A stretch of DNA of 64,000 nucleotides. Source: DATFFO01 sp963772815 (lineage in GTDB: Bacteria; Actinomycetota; Acidimicrobiia; Spongiisociales; ZC4RG35). How positions within the stretch are numbered: position 1 is the stretch's first letter; every line of letters begins with the position of its first letter. The notes below the pieces were generated by a model, which ran no database searches, had not been told where the DNA came from, and saw nothing but the letters and a program-made list of their open reading frames with translations. The stretch is taken from contig CAVYYV010000004.1 in assembly GCA_963772815.1 (NCBI GenBank), positions 558,001 to 622,000 on the forward strand, in the 5' to 3' direction. Below are positions 27,190 through 35,806 of this stretch, one piece after another. A program made the position numbers and the translations under genes.

Positions 27190-27975
27190 ATGCTTAACGT
27201 TGCCTTCGTGGAGGGTACGTCGAAGCCCGGGCCCGGTCCGGTGCCAGAGGACCTAGCACAAGAGGTCGAGGACAGGCTGCGCCTCCTGGGCCGGCCCGAG
27301 CGCGCTGCTCAGGAAAAGGCCTACCTGAAGAGCGATCTCGAATTTGCCGGGACAACCGTTCCAGAGACGCACCGGGTAGTGAAAGACATCATCGGCGAGG
27401 CGGGAAAGCCGGACCACGACACACTCGTCGCCCTGGTCGGCTACCTATGGCAGCGAGATTTGTTCGAGTGCCGAATGGCCGCCGTGGACTTCCTGGAGTA
27501 CTCCGTCGCCCAACTGACATCCGACGACCTGAAATTCCTGGAAGACCTGATCCGCGATTCGATGACCTGGGCGCTGGTCGACGGGCTGGCCGCATCGGTG
27601 GTGGGTGCGTTGGTGCGGAACCATCCCGAGGTTGGTTCCGACCTGGACCGATGGGTGGGTGATCCGGACTTCTGGGTACGGCGGTCGGCCTTGCTTGCGC
27701 TGCTCGCTGGCATCCGCCGCGGCACGCCCGACCTCGACCGCGTCGCCGGCTACTCGGACGATCTTCTCGACGAGTCGGAGTTCTTCATCCGCAAGGCGAT
27801 CGGATGGGTGCTGCGCGAAGTCGGGAAGCATGATCCTGATTTTGTGATCGACTGGTTGGGAACGCGGACCGATCGGGCATCCGGCGTGACCATGCGCGAG
27901 GCGGTCAAGTACCTGCCCGAGGACGACGGCGCGCGGCTCATGGCCGCATACCGCCGGTCCCATGGTCGAAAGTGA
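27190..27975 (+). CDS. DNA alkylation repair protein, AlkD-like HEAT-repeat
   Basis: A 261-residue all-helical protein of the AlkD/ALR family, whose members are HEAT-like-repeat DNA glycosylases that remove N3/N7-alkylpurines without base flipping. Family hallmarks are LFECRMAAVDFLE, the helix pair WALVDGLAASVVG with Trp-Asp, DFWVRRSALLALL with Trp and Arg facing DNA, and EFFIRKAIGWVLREVGK. In AlkD the catalytic Asp/Trp pair lies in this same region. ATG 27190 lacks a clear Shine-Dalgarno; GTG 27208 would be an equally plausible start. It sits alone between aspS and rarA, each separated by short gaps. Confidence 0.85.
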   Translation: MLNVAFVEGTSKPGPGPVPEDLAQEVEDRLRLLGRPERAAQEKAYLKSDLEFAGTTVPETHRVVKDIIGEAGKPDHDTLVALVGYLWQRDLFECRMAAVDFLEYSVAQLTSDDLKFLEDLIRDSMTWALVDGLAASVVGALVRNHPEVGSDLDRWVGDPDFWVRRSALLALLAGIRRGTPDLDRVAGYSDDLLDESEFFIRKAIGWVLREVGKHDPDFVIDWLGTRTDRASGVTMREAVKYLPEDDGARLMAAYRRSHGRK

Positions 27976-28004
27976 TCCGGTGCAGCGCAGCGAGCCGCCC
28001 TCTG

Positions 28005-28010
28005 TAGCCT
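28005..28010 (+). promoter_or_regulatory. Candidate -10 box (TAGCCT) for leaderless rarA
   Basis: TAGCCT ends nine bases before the rarA GTG at 28020, and no Shine-Dalgarno precedes the start. No clear -35 is seen. Confidence 0.3.
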
Positions 28011-28019
28011 GACCAAGAC

Positions 28020-29363
28020 GTGGAGAACCTTTTCGCAGCACGGGCCGAGGAGAAGCTCGACAAGGTCGCCCCGCTGGCGACCCGCATGCGGCCCCGTCGT
28101 CTCGACGAGGTGGTGGGCCAGCCGTCGCTACTGGCGCCTGGGGCAGCCTTCCGCCGTGTCGTGGAATCGGGCAATCCGGTCTCCATGATTCTCTGGGGCC
28201 CGCCGGGGACGGGAAAGACCACCCTGGCCCGGGTGCTGGCGCATCATGCAGAGGCGGCTTTCGAAACTCTCTCCGCCACCTCGGCCGGGGTGAAGGACGT
28301 TCGTGAGGTTCTTGCCCGGGCCCGTCAGCGTCTCGAGACCGAGGAGCTCCGCACGGTCCTGTTTCTGGACGAGATTCATCGGTTCTCGAAGAATCAGCAG
28401 GACGCCCTCCTTCCGAGCGTCGAAGACGGGACGATCATCCTGGTTGGCGCCACGACGGAGAACCCCTTCTTCGAGGTGAACTCGCCCCTGATATCGCGCT
28501 CGACGTTGTTCCGCCTGGAATCGTTGGCGCCCCAGGACCTGGAAGAGCTCATCGATCGGTCGATCGCAGACACAGAACGGGGACTCGGCGGGCGCAGCAT
28601 CGAGATCGTCCCCGAAGCGAGATCGGCGTTGGCCGAACGGACCGGAGGCGACGCGCGGCTCGCCCTCAATGCCCTGGAGATGGCCGCCACACTCGCCGAC
28701 GGACGGGAGAGCCGAAAAGTCGAAATCGCCGACGTGGAGGAGGCGCTCCAGCGTCGAATCGTCCGATACGACAAGGCAGGTGATGCCCACTACGACGTCA
28801 TCTCCGCCTTCATCAAGAGCCTGAGGGGCTCCGATCCCGACGCGGCGGTGTACTGGCTTCACCTGATGCTCGAGGCCGGTGAGGACCCCGAGTTCATCGC
28901 CCGCCGCATGATCATCTTCGCCTCTGAGGACGTCGGCCTGGCCGATAGCCGGGCCCTGGGGCTGGCGGTGGCCGCGGCTCAGGCGCTTGCCTACGTCGGC
29001 TTGCCCGAAGCGTCCTTTGCCCTGACCCACGCTGCCCTCTACCTCGCCACAGCTCCCAAGTCCGATTCGGTAAAGACCACAATCGGAGAAGCACGTCGAG
29101 CAGTGACCGAGGGCCCTGCGCCGGTAGTGCCTCCCCACCTGCGGGACGGTAGCTACGCGGGTGCCAAGGAATTGGGTCATGGACAGGGGTACATCTACCC
29201 CCACGACCACCCCGGCCACATTGTGGACCAGGATTACTGGCCGGGGGGGCAGACACCCAAGGTTCTCTACCGACCAACACAAGAGGGGGCGGAACGGACC
29301 CGGGCGGAGTGGTTCGCGGAGCTGGAGAAGATGGCCGGCCGCCGGCGCCACCGCGACCAGTAG
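28020..29363 (+). CDS. rarA: Replication-associated recombination protein A (MgsA/RarA AAA+ ATPase)
   Basis: A 447-residue clamp-loader-like ATPase acting at stalled replication forks. Walker A is GPPGTGKTTLARVLA (about 61-75), Walker B FLDEIHRFSK, sensor 1 VGATTENPFFEVN, and the C-terminal tetramerisation domain carries EDPEFIARRMIIFASEDVGLAD and PKSDSVKTTIGEA. GTG 28020 is the only sensible start. Gene order rarA-small ORF-alaS-ruvX-mltG-aroE matches the conserved actinobacterial block. Confidence 0.96.
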   Translation: MENLFAARAEEKLDKVAPLATRMRPRRLDEVVGQPSLLAPGAAFRRVVESGNPVSMILWGPPGTGKTTLARVLAHHAEAAFETLSATSAGVKDVREVLARARQRLETEELRTVLFLDEIHRFSKNQQDALLPSVEDGTIILVGATTENPFFEVNSPLISRSTLFRLESLAPQDLEELIDRSIADTERGLGGRSIEIVPEARSALAERTGGDARLALNALEMAATLADGRESRKVEIADVEEALQRRIVRYDKAGDAHYDVISAFIKSLRGSDPDAAVYWLHLMLEAGEDPEFIARRMIIFASEDVGLADSRALGLAVAAAQALAYVGLPEASFALTHAALYLATAPKSDSVKTTIGEARRAVTEGPAPVVPPHLRDGSYAGAKELGHGQGYIYPHDHPGHIVDQDYWPGGQTPKVLYRPTQEGAERTRAEWFAELEKMAGRRRHRDQ

Positions 29364-29443
29364 GAGTCTGTCAATGGATCGGTGGGGCGGGCGTAGCGGG
29401 TCTGGGGCCGGGAAACGCCGTCGTCTCCTGGGCAGAGGCCCAC

Positions 29444-29449
29444 TAACCT
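29444..29449 (+). promoter_or_regulatory. Candidate -10 box (TAACCT) before the small ORF at 29457
   Basis: TAACCT ends seven bases before ATG 29457, the same spacing seen upstream of efp and aroC. It would give a leaderless transcript. No recognisable -35. Confidence 0.3.
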
Positions 29450-29456
29450 CCTGCGC

Positions 29457-29630
29457 ATGCTTGACCGGTTGTGGTGGTTCGCCACCGGCCTTCTGGCCGG
29501 CGGACTGGTGACGGTTCGCGCTCTACGTCGCAAGCCGCGTCCCGCGGATCTGGGCCGGGCGGCGGCGGCCACCGGGGCCGACGTCCTCGAGCTGGTTGCG
29601 CGAGCCGTCAAGCCGCCGCGCCGTCGCTGA
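29457..29630 (+). CDS. Small single-helix membrane protein between rarA and alaS
   Basis: A 57-residue reading frame from ATG 29457 to TGA 29630. It encodes MLDRLWWFATGLLAGGLVTV, a hydrophobic helix, then RALRRKPRPADLG and a short amphipathic Ala-rich segment ending in a basic tail. Small membrane proteins of similar design lie between rarA and alaS in other actinobacteria (the DUF948/DUF6167-type genes in Streptomyces). The match is by position and style, not by clear sequence. TAACCT seven bases upstream supports it as a real leaderless gene. alaS follows 57 bases later. Confidence 0.6.
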   Translation: MLDRLWWFATGLLAGGLVTVRALRRKPRPADLGRAAAATGADVLELVARAVKPPRRR

Positions 29631-29687
29631 CGAAGGGCGGCCCGGCGGCGTCGGAGAGCACTCCCCACCCACGACCGAGGCTAACCC

Positions 29688-32321
29688 ATGGACTCCAATC
29701 AGATCAGACGCACCTTCACCGACTTCTTCATCGAGCGCGGGCATGTGGCGCGCCCGTCCGCATCGCTGATCCCGACCGACCCCACGTTGCTGATGACCAA
29801 CGCCGGCATGGTCCCCTTCAAGCCCTACTTCCTGGGTGACGAGCCGGCGCCCTGGGATCGCGCCACCTCCATCCAGAAGTGCGTGCGGACGGTGGACATC
29901 GACATCATCGGGACCACCACTCGCCACTTCTCGTTCTTCGAGATGTTGGGCAATTTCAGCTTCGGGGACTACTTCAAGGAGTCGGCCATTCCCTGGTCCT
30001 ACGAGCTGGTCACCGAAGGTCTCGGCGTGGATCCCGAGCGGCTCTGGTTCACCGTGTACGAGACCGACGACGAGGCCGAAGAGATCTGGATCGAACAGGT
30101 GGGCGTGCCGCCCGACCGCGTCCAGCGAGGCGGCAAGGACAACTTCTGGCAGATGGGTGTCCCCGGGCCCTGCGGCCCCTGCTCCGAGATCTTCTTCGAC
30201 AAGGGTGCCGAGTTCGGCGAGCCGGGGGGGCCGATCGGTGGGGGAGAGGAGCGCTTCGTCGAGATCTGGAACCTGGTCTTCATGCAGGACATCCAGGACG
30301 AGCCCTACCACGTTGTGGGTGAGTTGCCGGCCAAGAACATCGACACCGGCATGGGCCTGGAGAGGATCGGCGCCGTCCTTCAAGAGGTACCGACCGTGTT
30401 CCAGGTCGACACGGTTTGGCCGGTTCTCCAGACCGCATCCGCCTACGCCTCCATCCCGTACGGCCGGTCGCCGGATTCCGATGTCGCCCTGCGGTTACTC
30501 GCCGATCATGGCCGGGCCGTGACCTTCCTGTTGGCCGACGGAGTGGTCCCGTCCAACGACGGGCGTGGTTATGTGCTGCGTCGGATACTTCGCCGCGGCG
30601 TTCGTCACGCCTGGCAGCTGCGTCCCGACGCCGGAAGCGACCTGATCTTCCCGCGCCTGGTGGAGTCCACCATCGACATCATGTCCGAGGCCTACCCAGA
30701 GCTCTCGGACGGCAGAGACTTCATCCTCGAAGCCGTGACACGGGAAGAGAAGAACTTTCGGCACACCATCGCCTCCGGCGTGGCCATGCTCGAAAAGGAA
30801 TTGTCGGAACTCGAGCAGCCGGTGCTGGAGGGTTCCCTGGCGTTCAAGCTCCACGACACCTACGGATTCCCGATCGAGCTCACCTCAGAGATCGCCGCGG
30901 AGCGCGACGTATCGGTCGACCTGGAAGGATTCGAGGCGGAAATGGATGCCCAGCGGCAGAGGGCACGGGCAGCCTGGAGAGGGGGAGATACCGTCGCGGC
31001 CGCAGAGGTGTACCGCTCTCTGGCCGATGACGTCGGCCTGACCGAGTTCGTCGGTTACACGGAGGAGCGAAGCCGAGGCCGGATTCTGGCCCTTCTTGCC
31101 GACGGAGAGCACGTGGAGACGGCCGGGACGGGTCTCCAGGTCGAGGTATTCGTGGACCGCACGCCCTTCTACGCCGAATCCGGCGGGCAGGTGGGGGACA
31201 CGGGAGTGCTGAAGTCCGCCACCGGTGTCGGGCGCGTCGATGACACCCAGCATGCAATCCAGGGCCTCCACGGTCACCGAGTCACGGTCGAGTCGGGAAC
31301 CCTGCGACAGGGCCAGGAGGTCGAGCTCGCCATCGACTCACCACGCCGGGAGGGGATCAGGAAGAGCCACACGGGGACGCACGTCCTCCACTGGGCTCTG
31401 CGAAACGTGCTCGGCGAGCACGCCACTCAGGCCGGCTCCCTGGTCGAGAACGGCCGTTTGCGCTTCGATTTCTCTCACTTCTCGGGTCTGGCCGACAACG
31501 AGCTCGCCCAGGTGGAGTGGGAGGCGAATCGCCACCTCATCGCCGGCGCCCCGGTCAAGACGACGGTGACCGGCAAGGAGAAAGCTCAGGAGATGGGAGC
31601 TCTGGCATTCTTCGGGGACAAATACGGAGAGAAGGTGCGGGTCGTCCAGATCGGGGACTACTCGATCGAGTTCTGTGGTGGCACCCACACCCACACTGCG
31701 GGCCAAGTAGGGCCGATGATCGTGACTTCAGAGTCGTCCATAGGGTCCAACATCCGACGGGTCGAGGCCCTCACCGGCGAAGCCGCATATCGAAGCATCG
31801 CCGAGTCTCGCTACGACGTATCACGCCTGGCCCGACTGCTTCGGGCGCCCCGCGACCGGGTCGTCGAGCGAGTGGAGAGCCTGATCGATCGGGTCGGAGC
31901 CCTGGGAGAACGACTCGATCAGGCTGCCGCTCAGGAGCGGGGGAATCTGGCTGCCGAGTTGACGGCGGCCGCCCAGCAGATCGGGGAGCATCGCCTGGTG
32001 GTCGCCAACGCCGGAGAGCTGGCCCCCGCCGACCTGCGCCAGCTGGCACTGGACGTGAGGGGACGCCTGGGAGGGTCGTCCCTGGTCGTGGTCGGCTCGC
32101 GTCACGAAGGCAAGGGAGCTCTCGTGGCGGCCGCCACACCTAGCCTGGTCGCGGCCGGTATCTCGGCCGGTGAACTGGCCGGCGCAGGCGCAGCTCTGAT
32201 GGGAGGCGGGGGCAGCCGCGACCCCGAGCTCGCCCAGGCGGGCGGGCCCGACGGCGACTCGCTGACCCGCGCCCTGGACGAGGTGCGTGAGAGGGCCGCC
32301 TCCCAAGTGCGAGAGGCCTGA
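29688..32321 (+). CDS. alaS: Alanine--tRNA ligase
   Basis: The 877-residue protein has the class II catalytic domain (MDSNQIRRTFTDFF, GHVARPSASLIP, RHFSFFEMLGNFSFGDYFK), a tRNA-recognition region, the editing domain with the zinc ligands in HTGTHVLHWALR (HxxxH) and CGGTHTHTAGQVG (CxxxH), and the C-terminal oligomerisation domain with GGGGSRDPELAQAGG. ATG 29688 is the only close start. Its stop overlaps the ruvX ATG (TGATG), so the two are coupled. Confidence 0.97.
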   Translation: MDSNQIRRTFTDFFIERGHVARPSASLIPTDPTLLMTNAGMVPFKPYFLGDEPAPWDRATSIQKCVRTVDIDIIGTTTRHFSFFEMLGNFSFGDYFKESAIPWSYELVTEGLGVDPERLWFTVYETDDEAEEIWIEQVGVPPDRVQRGGKDNFWQMGVPGPCGPCSEIFFDKGAEFGEPGGPIGGGEERFVEIWNLVFMQDIQDEPYHVVGELPAKNIDTGMGLERIGAVLQEVPTVFQVDTVWPVLQTASAYASIPYGRSPDSDVALRLLADHGRAVTFLLADGVVPSNDGRGYVLRRILRRGVRHAWQLRPDAGSDLIFPRLVESTIDIMSEAYPELSDGRDFILEAVTREEKNFRHTIASGVAMLEKELSELEQPVLEGSLAFKLHDTYGFPIELTSEIAAERDVSVDLEGFEAEMDAQRQRARAAWRGGDTVAAAEVYRSLADDVGLTEFVGYTEERSRGRILALLADGEHVETAGTGLQVEVFVDRTPFYAESGGQVGDTGVLKSATGVGRVDDTQHAIQGLHGHRVTVESGTLRQGQEVELAIDSPRREGIRKSHTGTHVLHWALRNVLGEHATQAGSLVENGRLRFDFSHFSGLADNELAQVEWEANRHLIAGAPVKTTVTGKEKAQEMGALAFFGDKYGEKVRVVQIGDYSIEFCGGTHTHTAGQVGPMIVTSESSIGSNIRRVEALTGEAAYRSIAESRYDVSRLARLLRAPRDRVVERVESLIDRVGALGERLDQAAAQERGNLAAELTAAAQQIGEHRLVVANAGELAPADLRQLALDVRGRLGGSSLVVVGSRHEGKGALVAAATPSLVAAGISAGELAGAGAALMGGGGSRDPELAQAGGPDGDSLTRALDEVRERAASQVREA

Positions 32322-32734
32322 TGGGCCGGGTCCTGGCCATCGATTCCGGGACGGTACGCGTCGGCCTGGCCGTGAGCGACCCGCTCCGCATGACCGCCCA
32401 GCCCCTGGAGGTGGTGCCGGCCGGCCAAGCCGTGCAGAGAGTCAGCGCCCTGTGCGCCGATCTCGAAATCGACCAGATCGTGGTAGGCCTCCCACTCACC
32501 GAATCGGGTGCCGTCGGTGAGGCGGCCACCCGTGCGCGCGCGCTGGGTCGAGAGGTCGCCGCCGCCACAGGACTTCCCGTTGAAGAGGTGGACGAACGCT
32601 ACACTTCCCGCCTCGCGGAGAACGTAATGATCGAGGGTGGGGCGCGAAGGCGCACAAGGCGCCGGAGTCTCGACAAGATCGCCGCCGCAATGATTCTCCG
32701 TAGCTATCTGGAACGACCGGAAAGTAGAACTTGA
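32321..32734 (+). CDS. ruvX: Holliday junction resolvase-like protein RuvX/YqgF
   Basis: A 137-residue RNase H-fold protein with the family's opening RVLAIDSGTVRVGLAVSD, the VVGLPLTESG strand and the EVDERYTSRLAE helix. YqgF proteins are known to act on pre-16S rRNA 5' ends in E. coli; a resolvase role is only by similarity. It starts on the alaS stop, and its own stop overlaps the TTG of mltG. Confidence 0.93.
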   Translation: MGRVLAIDSGTVRVGLAVSDPLRMTAQPLEVVPAGQAVQRVSALCADLEIDQIVVGLPLTESGAVGEAATRARALGREVAAATGLPVEEVDERYTSRLAENVMIEGGARRRTRRRSLDKIAAAMILRSYLERPESRT

Positions 32735-33828
32735 GCCTCGATCCTGCTCCCTCTCCGTCTCCTTTCGAACGATTCGGTCGCATCGGAGCCCTGATAGCCC
32801 TCGTCGTGCTGGCCGCGGTGGGAGTGGTGGGCGGAGCCTCGTTCCTGGGACGCCGGGTCGGCCAGACGATCAGCACCAGCGGGGGAGGACCGGGAAGCGA
32901 CGTCGCTCCCGGCATCGATGTCGAAGTGGTGATCCCCCCTGGATCCAGCGCCAAGGAGATCGCCGCCATCCTGGCAGCACAGGGCGTGATCCGGTCCGCC
33001 TCAGAGTTCGAGACCGTGGTTCGCGCCGCCGGCGCATCTGCCGCGCTCCAGGCCGGCACCTATCAACTGGCCACCGGCATGGAGCCAAGCCACGTCATGG
33101 ACATCCTCCGAGAAGGCCCAACAGCCGACACGATCATGGTGACGGTCCCCGAGGGCCTGCGCGTTGTGGAGATCGTGGCCCGACTGGCGGAGGCCACCGG
33201 GAAACCCGAATCCGACTTCACGGATGCATTGGAGTCCAGCGCCGTCATCACGACCCTCAAGAAGATGGGCGACTCCCCGACCCTGGCCGATTGGGAGGGC
33301 CTCCTGTTCCCCGATACATATCAGGTGGCCAAGACCGAACAACCGGGCTCGATCCTCCAACGAATGGCCGACACGATGGCGCAAAGGGTGGGCCAGGTCG
33401 ACTGGACCGGGCTGGAAAACGCCGGATTCGACCGCTACGACGGCATCATCATCGCATCGCTGATCGAGTCTGAGGTCCGGGTGGCCGACGAGCGCCCTCT
33501 GGTTTCCAGTGTCATTGCCAACCGGCTGGCGGCTGAGATGCCCCTCCAGATCGATGCGACGGTGCTCTATGCCCTGGGCACCCGCCTGCCGCAGCAATTC
33601 GACTCGACGGTCGACTCGCCTTACAACACCTACCAAGTCAAGGGGTTGCCTCCCACTCCGATCGATGCGCCGGGTCTGGCATCGCTGCAGGCGGCCGCGG
33701 CACCGGCCGACACCGAGTTTCTGTATTACGTATTGAGCAGCAAGGACGGGAGCCACACCTTCTCCAAGACCCTGGAAGAGCACAATGCCGCCGTCCAGAA
33801 GGCGCGCGAGGAGGGGATCCTGCCCTGA
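32731..33828 (+). CDS. mltG: Endolytic murein transglycosylase MltG
   Basis: A 365-residue YceG-family protein that cuts nascent glycan strands and sets their length. A single N-terminal helix (about 15-40) anchors it, followed by a LysM-like domain (EVVIPPGSSAKEIAAIL) and the catalytic YceG domain. The predicted catalytic Glu is in IIASLIESEVRVADERPLV, and the conserved ending YNTYQVKGLPPTPI is present. TTG 32731 overlaps the ruvX stop. aroE follows directly. Confidence 0.94.
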   Translation: MSLDPAPSPSPFERFGRIGALIALVVLAAVGVVGGASFLGRRVGQTISTSGGGPGSDVAPGIDVEVVIPPGSSAKEIAAILAAQGVIRSASEFETVVRAAGASAALQAGTYQLATGMEPSHVMDILREGPTADTIMVTVPEGLRVVEIVARLAEATGKPESDFTDALESSAVITTLKKMGDSPTLADWEGLLFPDTYQVAKTEQPGSILQRMADTMAQRVGQVDWTGLENAGFDRYDGIIIASLIESEVRVADERPLVSSVIANRLAAEMPLQIDATVLYALGTRLPQQFDSTVDSPYNTYQVKGLPPTPIDAPGLASLQAAAAPADTEFLYYVLSSKDGSHTFSKTLEEHNAAVQKAREEGILP

Positions 33829-34664
33829 GCGAAGGGCCACTCCGTTTCGCCGTTGTGGGCGATCCGATCGACCATTCGCGGTCGCCTGCCATCCACAATG
33901 CCGCCTTGGCCGTAGCCGGTCTCGGAGGAGAGTATCTGGCGAGAAGGGTGGGGCCGGGAGAATTGGGCGAGGTCTTCGCGCAGATGAGGGAGGGTGAGAT
34001 CGACGGCCTGAACGTCACGATGCCGCACAAGGCGGAAGCGGCTCGCCTGTGCGACGAGCTGTCCGACGACGCCCGTCGCTCGTCGTCGGTCAATACCGTG
34101 GTCAGGCTCGACGACGGCCGCCTGATCGGTCATTCGACCGACGTCACCGCCCTGCGCCGTCTGTGGCGTCGCGGCCTCCCCACCGACCATCCAGTATTGG
34201 TCCTCGGCGCCGGGGGAGCGGCTTCGGCGGCCTGTCTGGCAGCGCAGGGGCGCACGATCTACGTCTCGGCCCGCCGCCGAGAGGCGGCCGACGAGCTCAG
34301 AAAGGGCCTGGATCGTCCGATCGTGTCCGTGCCGTGGGGTGCGGCCGTCGCCGAGGCCGTTGTGGTCAACGCCACGCCCCTCGGAATGCACGGTGAGGAA
34401 CTGCCTCCGACCCCGCTCAGGCTGGCCGTGGGTCTCGTCGACCTCGCATACGGCGATGAGATCACACGGGCAGTGGACCAGGCGAGGTCGGCCGGAGTCC
34501 CGGTCGTCGACGGGCTCGAGGTCCTCGTGGCGCAGGCAGCCGACTCATTCAGGCTTTGGACGGGCCATGAGCCCTCCCTGCAGGCCATGCAGCGCGGAGC
34601 CCAAAACTACTCAAGACAGGCCGATTCGGCACCGAATGAGATGATTGACGGCGAAGGTCTGTAA
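33825..34664 (+). CDS. aroE: Shikimate dehydrogenase, likely CTG start
   Basis: Reduces 3-dehydroshikimate with NADPH. The substrate pocket is seen in DHSRSPAIHN and NVTMPHKAEA, the Rossmann loop in VLGAGGAASAACLA and NATPLGMHG. Aligned with the family, FAVVGDPIDHSRSP needs about seven residues before the Gly. The GTG at 33855 would begin at that Gly and delete the first beta strand. The only in-frame candidate between the mltG coding end and that point is CTG 33825, which overlaps the mltG TGA (CTGA), giving LSEGPLRFAVVG and 279 residues. I therefore extend the gene to CTG, an uncommon start codon. A gene with a strong Shine-Dalgarno follows after 10 bases. Confidence 0.88.
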   Translation: MSEGPLRFAVVGDPIDHSRSPAIHNAALAVAGLGGEYLARRVGPGELGEVFAQMREGEIDGLNVTMPHKAEAARLCDELSDDARRSSSVNTVVRLDDGRLIGHSTDVTALRRLWRRGLPTDHPVLVLGAGGAASAACLAAQGRTIYVSARRREAADELRKGLDRPIVSVPWGAAVAEAVVVNATPLGMHGEELPPTPLRLAVGLVDLAYGDEITRAVDQARSAGVPVVDGLEVLVAQAADSFRLWTGHEPSLQAMQRGAQNYSRQADSAPNEMIDGEGL

Positions 34665-34674
34665 AGGAGAACCC

Positions 34675-35712
34675 ATGTCGCTCAGTGGAAAACTAGAGAT
34701 CTTCCCTCTCGAAGAGGTCCTCAGGCTGTTGTCCCGGTCGCACCAAACCGGATGCCTGCGGGTCGAAGGGCAGGGAGCAGGACGAATCTATCTGACCAGT
34801 GGGTCCATCACCTATGCGGCCGTGGAGGCCGATGAGGCTCTGCGCGCCCATCTAGTGTCGGCCGGCCTGGTCACCGAAGAGGGCATGAGCCAGGTGGAGA
34901 CGAGCAACGGCAGCCTCACCGAGGCGCTGGCGCCCACCTCGTCGAGTGCAGCCCTGGCCGAGGCGATCCGGGAACAGACCACCGAGAGCGTGTATCGGAT
35001 CCGGCGCCCCAAGGCGGGGCCTTTCTCCTTCTCCGTCGATGCACGACCCCGCTACGCCACAGGGCAGAGCTTCGATATGGAGATGATCATCTCCGAGGCC
35101 GACCGGCGCGCCGTCGAGTGGGCCGAGATCGAAGAGGTGGTCCCCGACCTCCTGGTGCCGTGGCGCATGGTGCCCGAGATCGACGAGGAATCCGTCAAGC
35201 TGAGCGACACCGCCTGGCGCTTCCTGGCCGCTCTCGAAGGTGGCGCATCGGTAGACGACATGTCCAAGCACCTGGGCATGACCAAGTTCCAGGCAGCTCG
35301 ACGCACCGCCGAGCTCTCCCGGGCCAGGCTGATCCAGACGTTCGGCGAGGCCCGCCGAGCCGAGACCTACGAGCCACCCCTGGTGGAACGGGCTCCGGAG
35401 CTCTCCGAGCGCGAGCCGGCCGAGCCGCCCGAGCAGCCGGCCGAACCGCCCGCTCACGAGCGCTCCTGGTGGGAGGAAGACGAACAGTCCACACCCGACC
35501 AGGACGACACCGAGCAGGCTCCTGCTGCCGACGACACATTCCTGGAGAAGGTGTTCGGCGAGCTCGAGCAGAGCGAGGATCAGGACGCCTCCCAGACCGA
35601 GTCGGAGAAGTCCGAGAACGACGACGACCACGACGACGAGGGCGACGCCGGATTCGGGCTCCTTCGCCGCCGCGGGCTCGGGGCCGCCTTCCGCGAGCTG
35701 GCCGACTCCTGA
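34675..35712 (+). CDS. DUF4388 (PATAN-like) protein with winged-helix-like middle and acidic tail
   Basis: A 345-residue cytoplasmic protein with a textbook AAAGGAGA Shine-Dalgarno before ATG 34675. The N-terminal region (1-110) fits the DUF4388 domain: SGKLEIFPLEEVLRLLSRS, TGCLRV, GRIYLTSGSITYA. Residues about 180-230 (LSDTAWRFLAALEGGASVDD, LGMTKFQAARRTAELSRA) look like a winged-helix module. The rest is a Pro/Glu/Asp-rich, disordered tail ending in a short amphipathic segment LLRRRGLGAAFRELADS. DUF4388 proteins are often linked to signalling and motility, so it may be a scaffold or regulator. The next gene is a prepilin peptidase, but the link is only positional. Confidence 0.75.
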   Translation: MSLSGKLEIFPLEEVLRLLSRSHQTGCLRVEGQGAGRIYLTSGSITYAAVEADEALRAHLVSAGLVTEEGMSQVETSNGSLTEALAPTSSSAALAEAIREQTTESVYRIRRPKAGPFSFSVDARPRYATGQSFDMEMIISEADRRAVEWAEIEEVVPDLLVPWRMVPEIDEESVKLSDTAWRFLAALEGGASVDDMSKHLGMTKFQAARRTAELSRARLIQTFGEARRAETYEPPLVERAPELSEREPAEPPEQPAEPPAHERSWWEEDEQSTPDQDDTEQAPAADDTFLEKVFGELEQSEDQDASQTESEKSENDDDHDDEGDAGFGLLRRRGLGAAFRELADS

Positions 35713-35731
35713 GCGATACCGTCGCCGTCCG

Positions 35732-35757
35732 GACGCCCCTGCCCCGGCAGGGGCGTC
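35732..35757 (+). terminator. Strong hairpin after the DUF4388 gene
   Basis: GACGCCCCTGC (35732-35742) and GCAGGGGCGTC (35747-35757) form a perfect 11-bp stem with a CCCG loop, 20 bases after the stop. TGTCGCGTTG follows, without a U-tract, as is common for GC-rich actinobacterial terminators. It probably ends the rarA-to-DUF4388 run. Confidence 0.6.
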
Positions 35758-35806
35758 TGTCGCGTTGACGCCGGCCAGGGATGGCCCTCTATTACGATCG
35801 CGCAGC

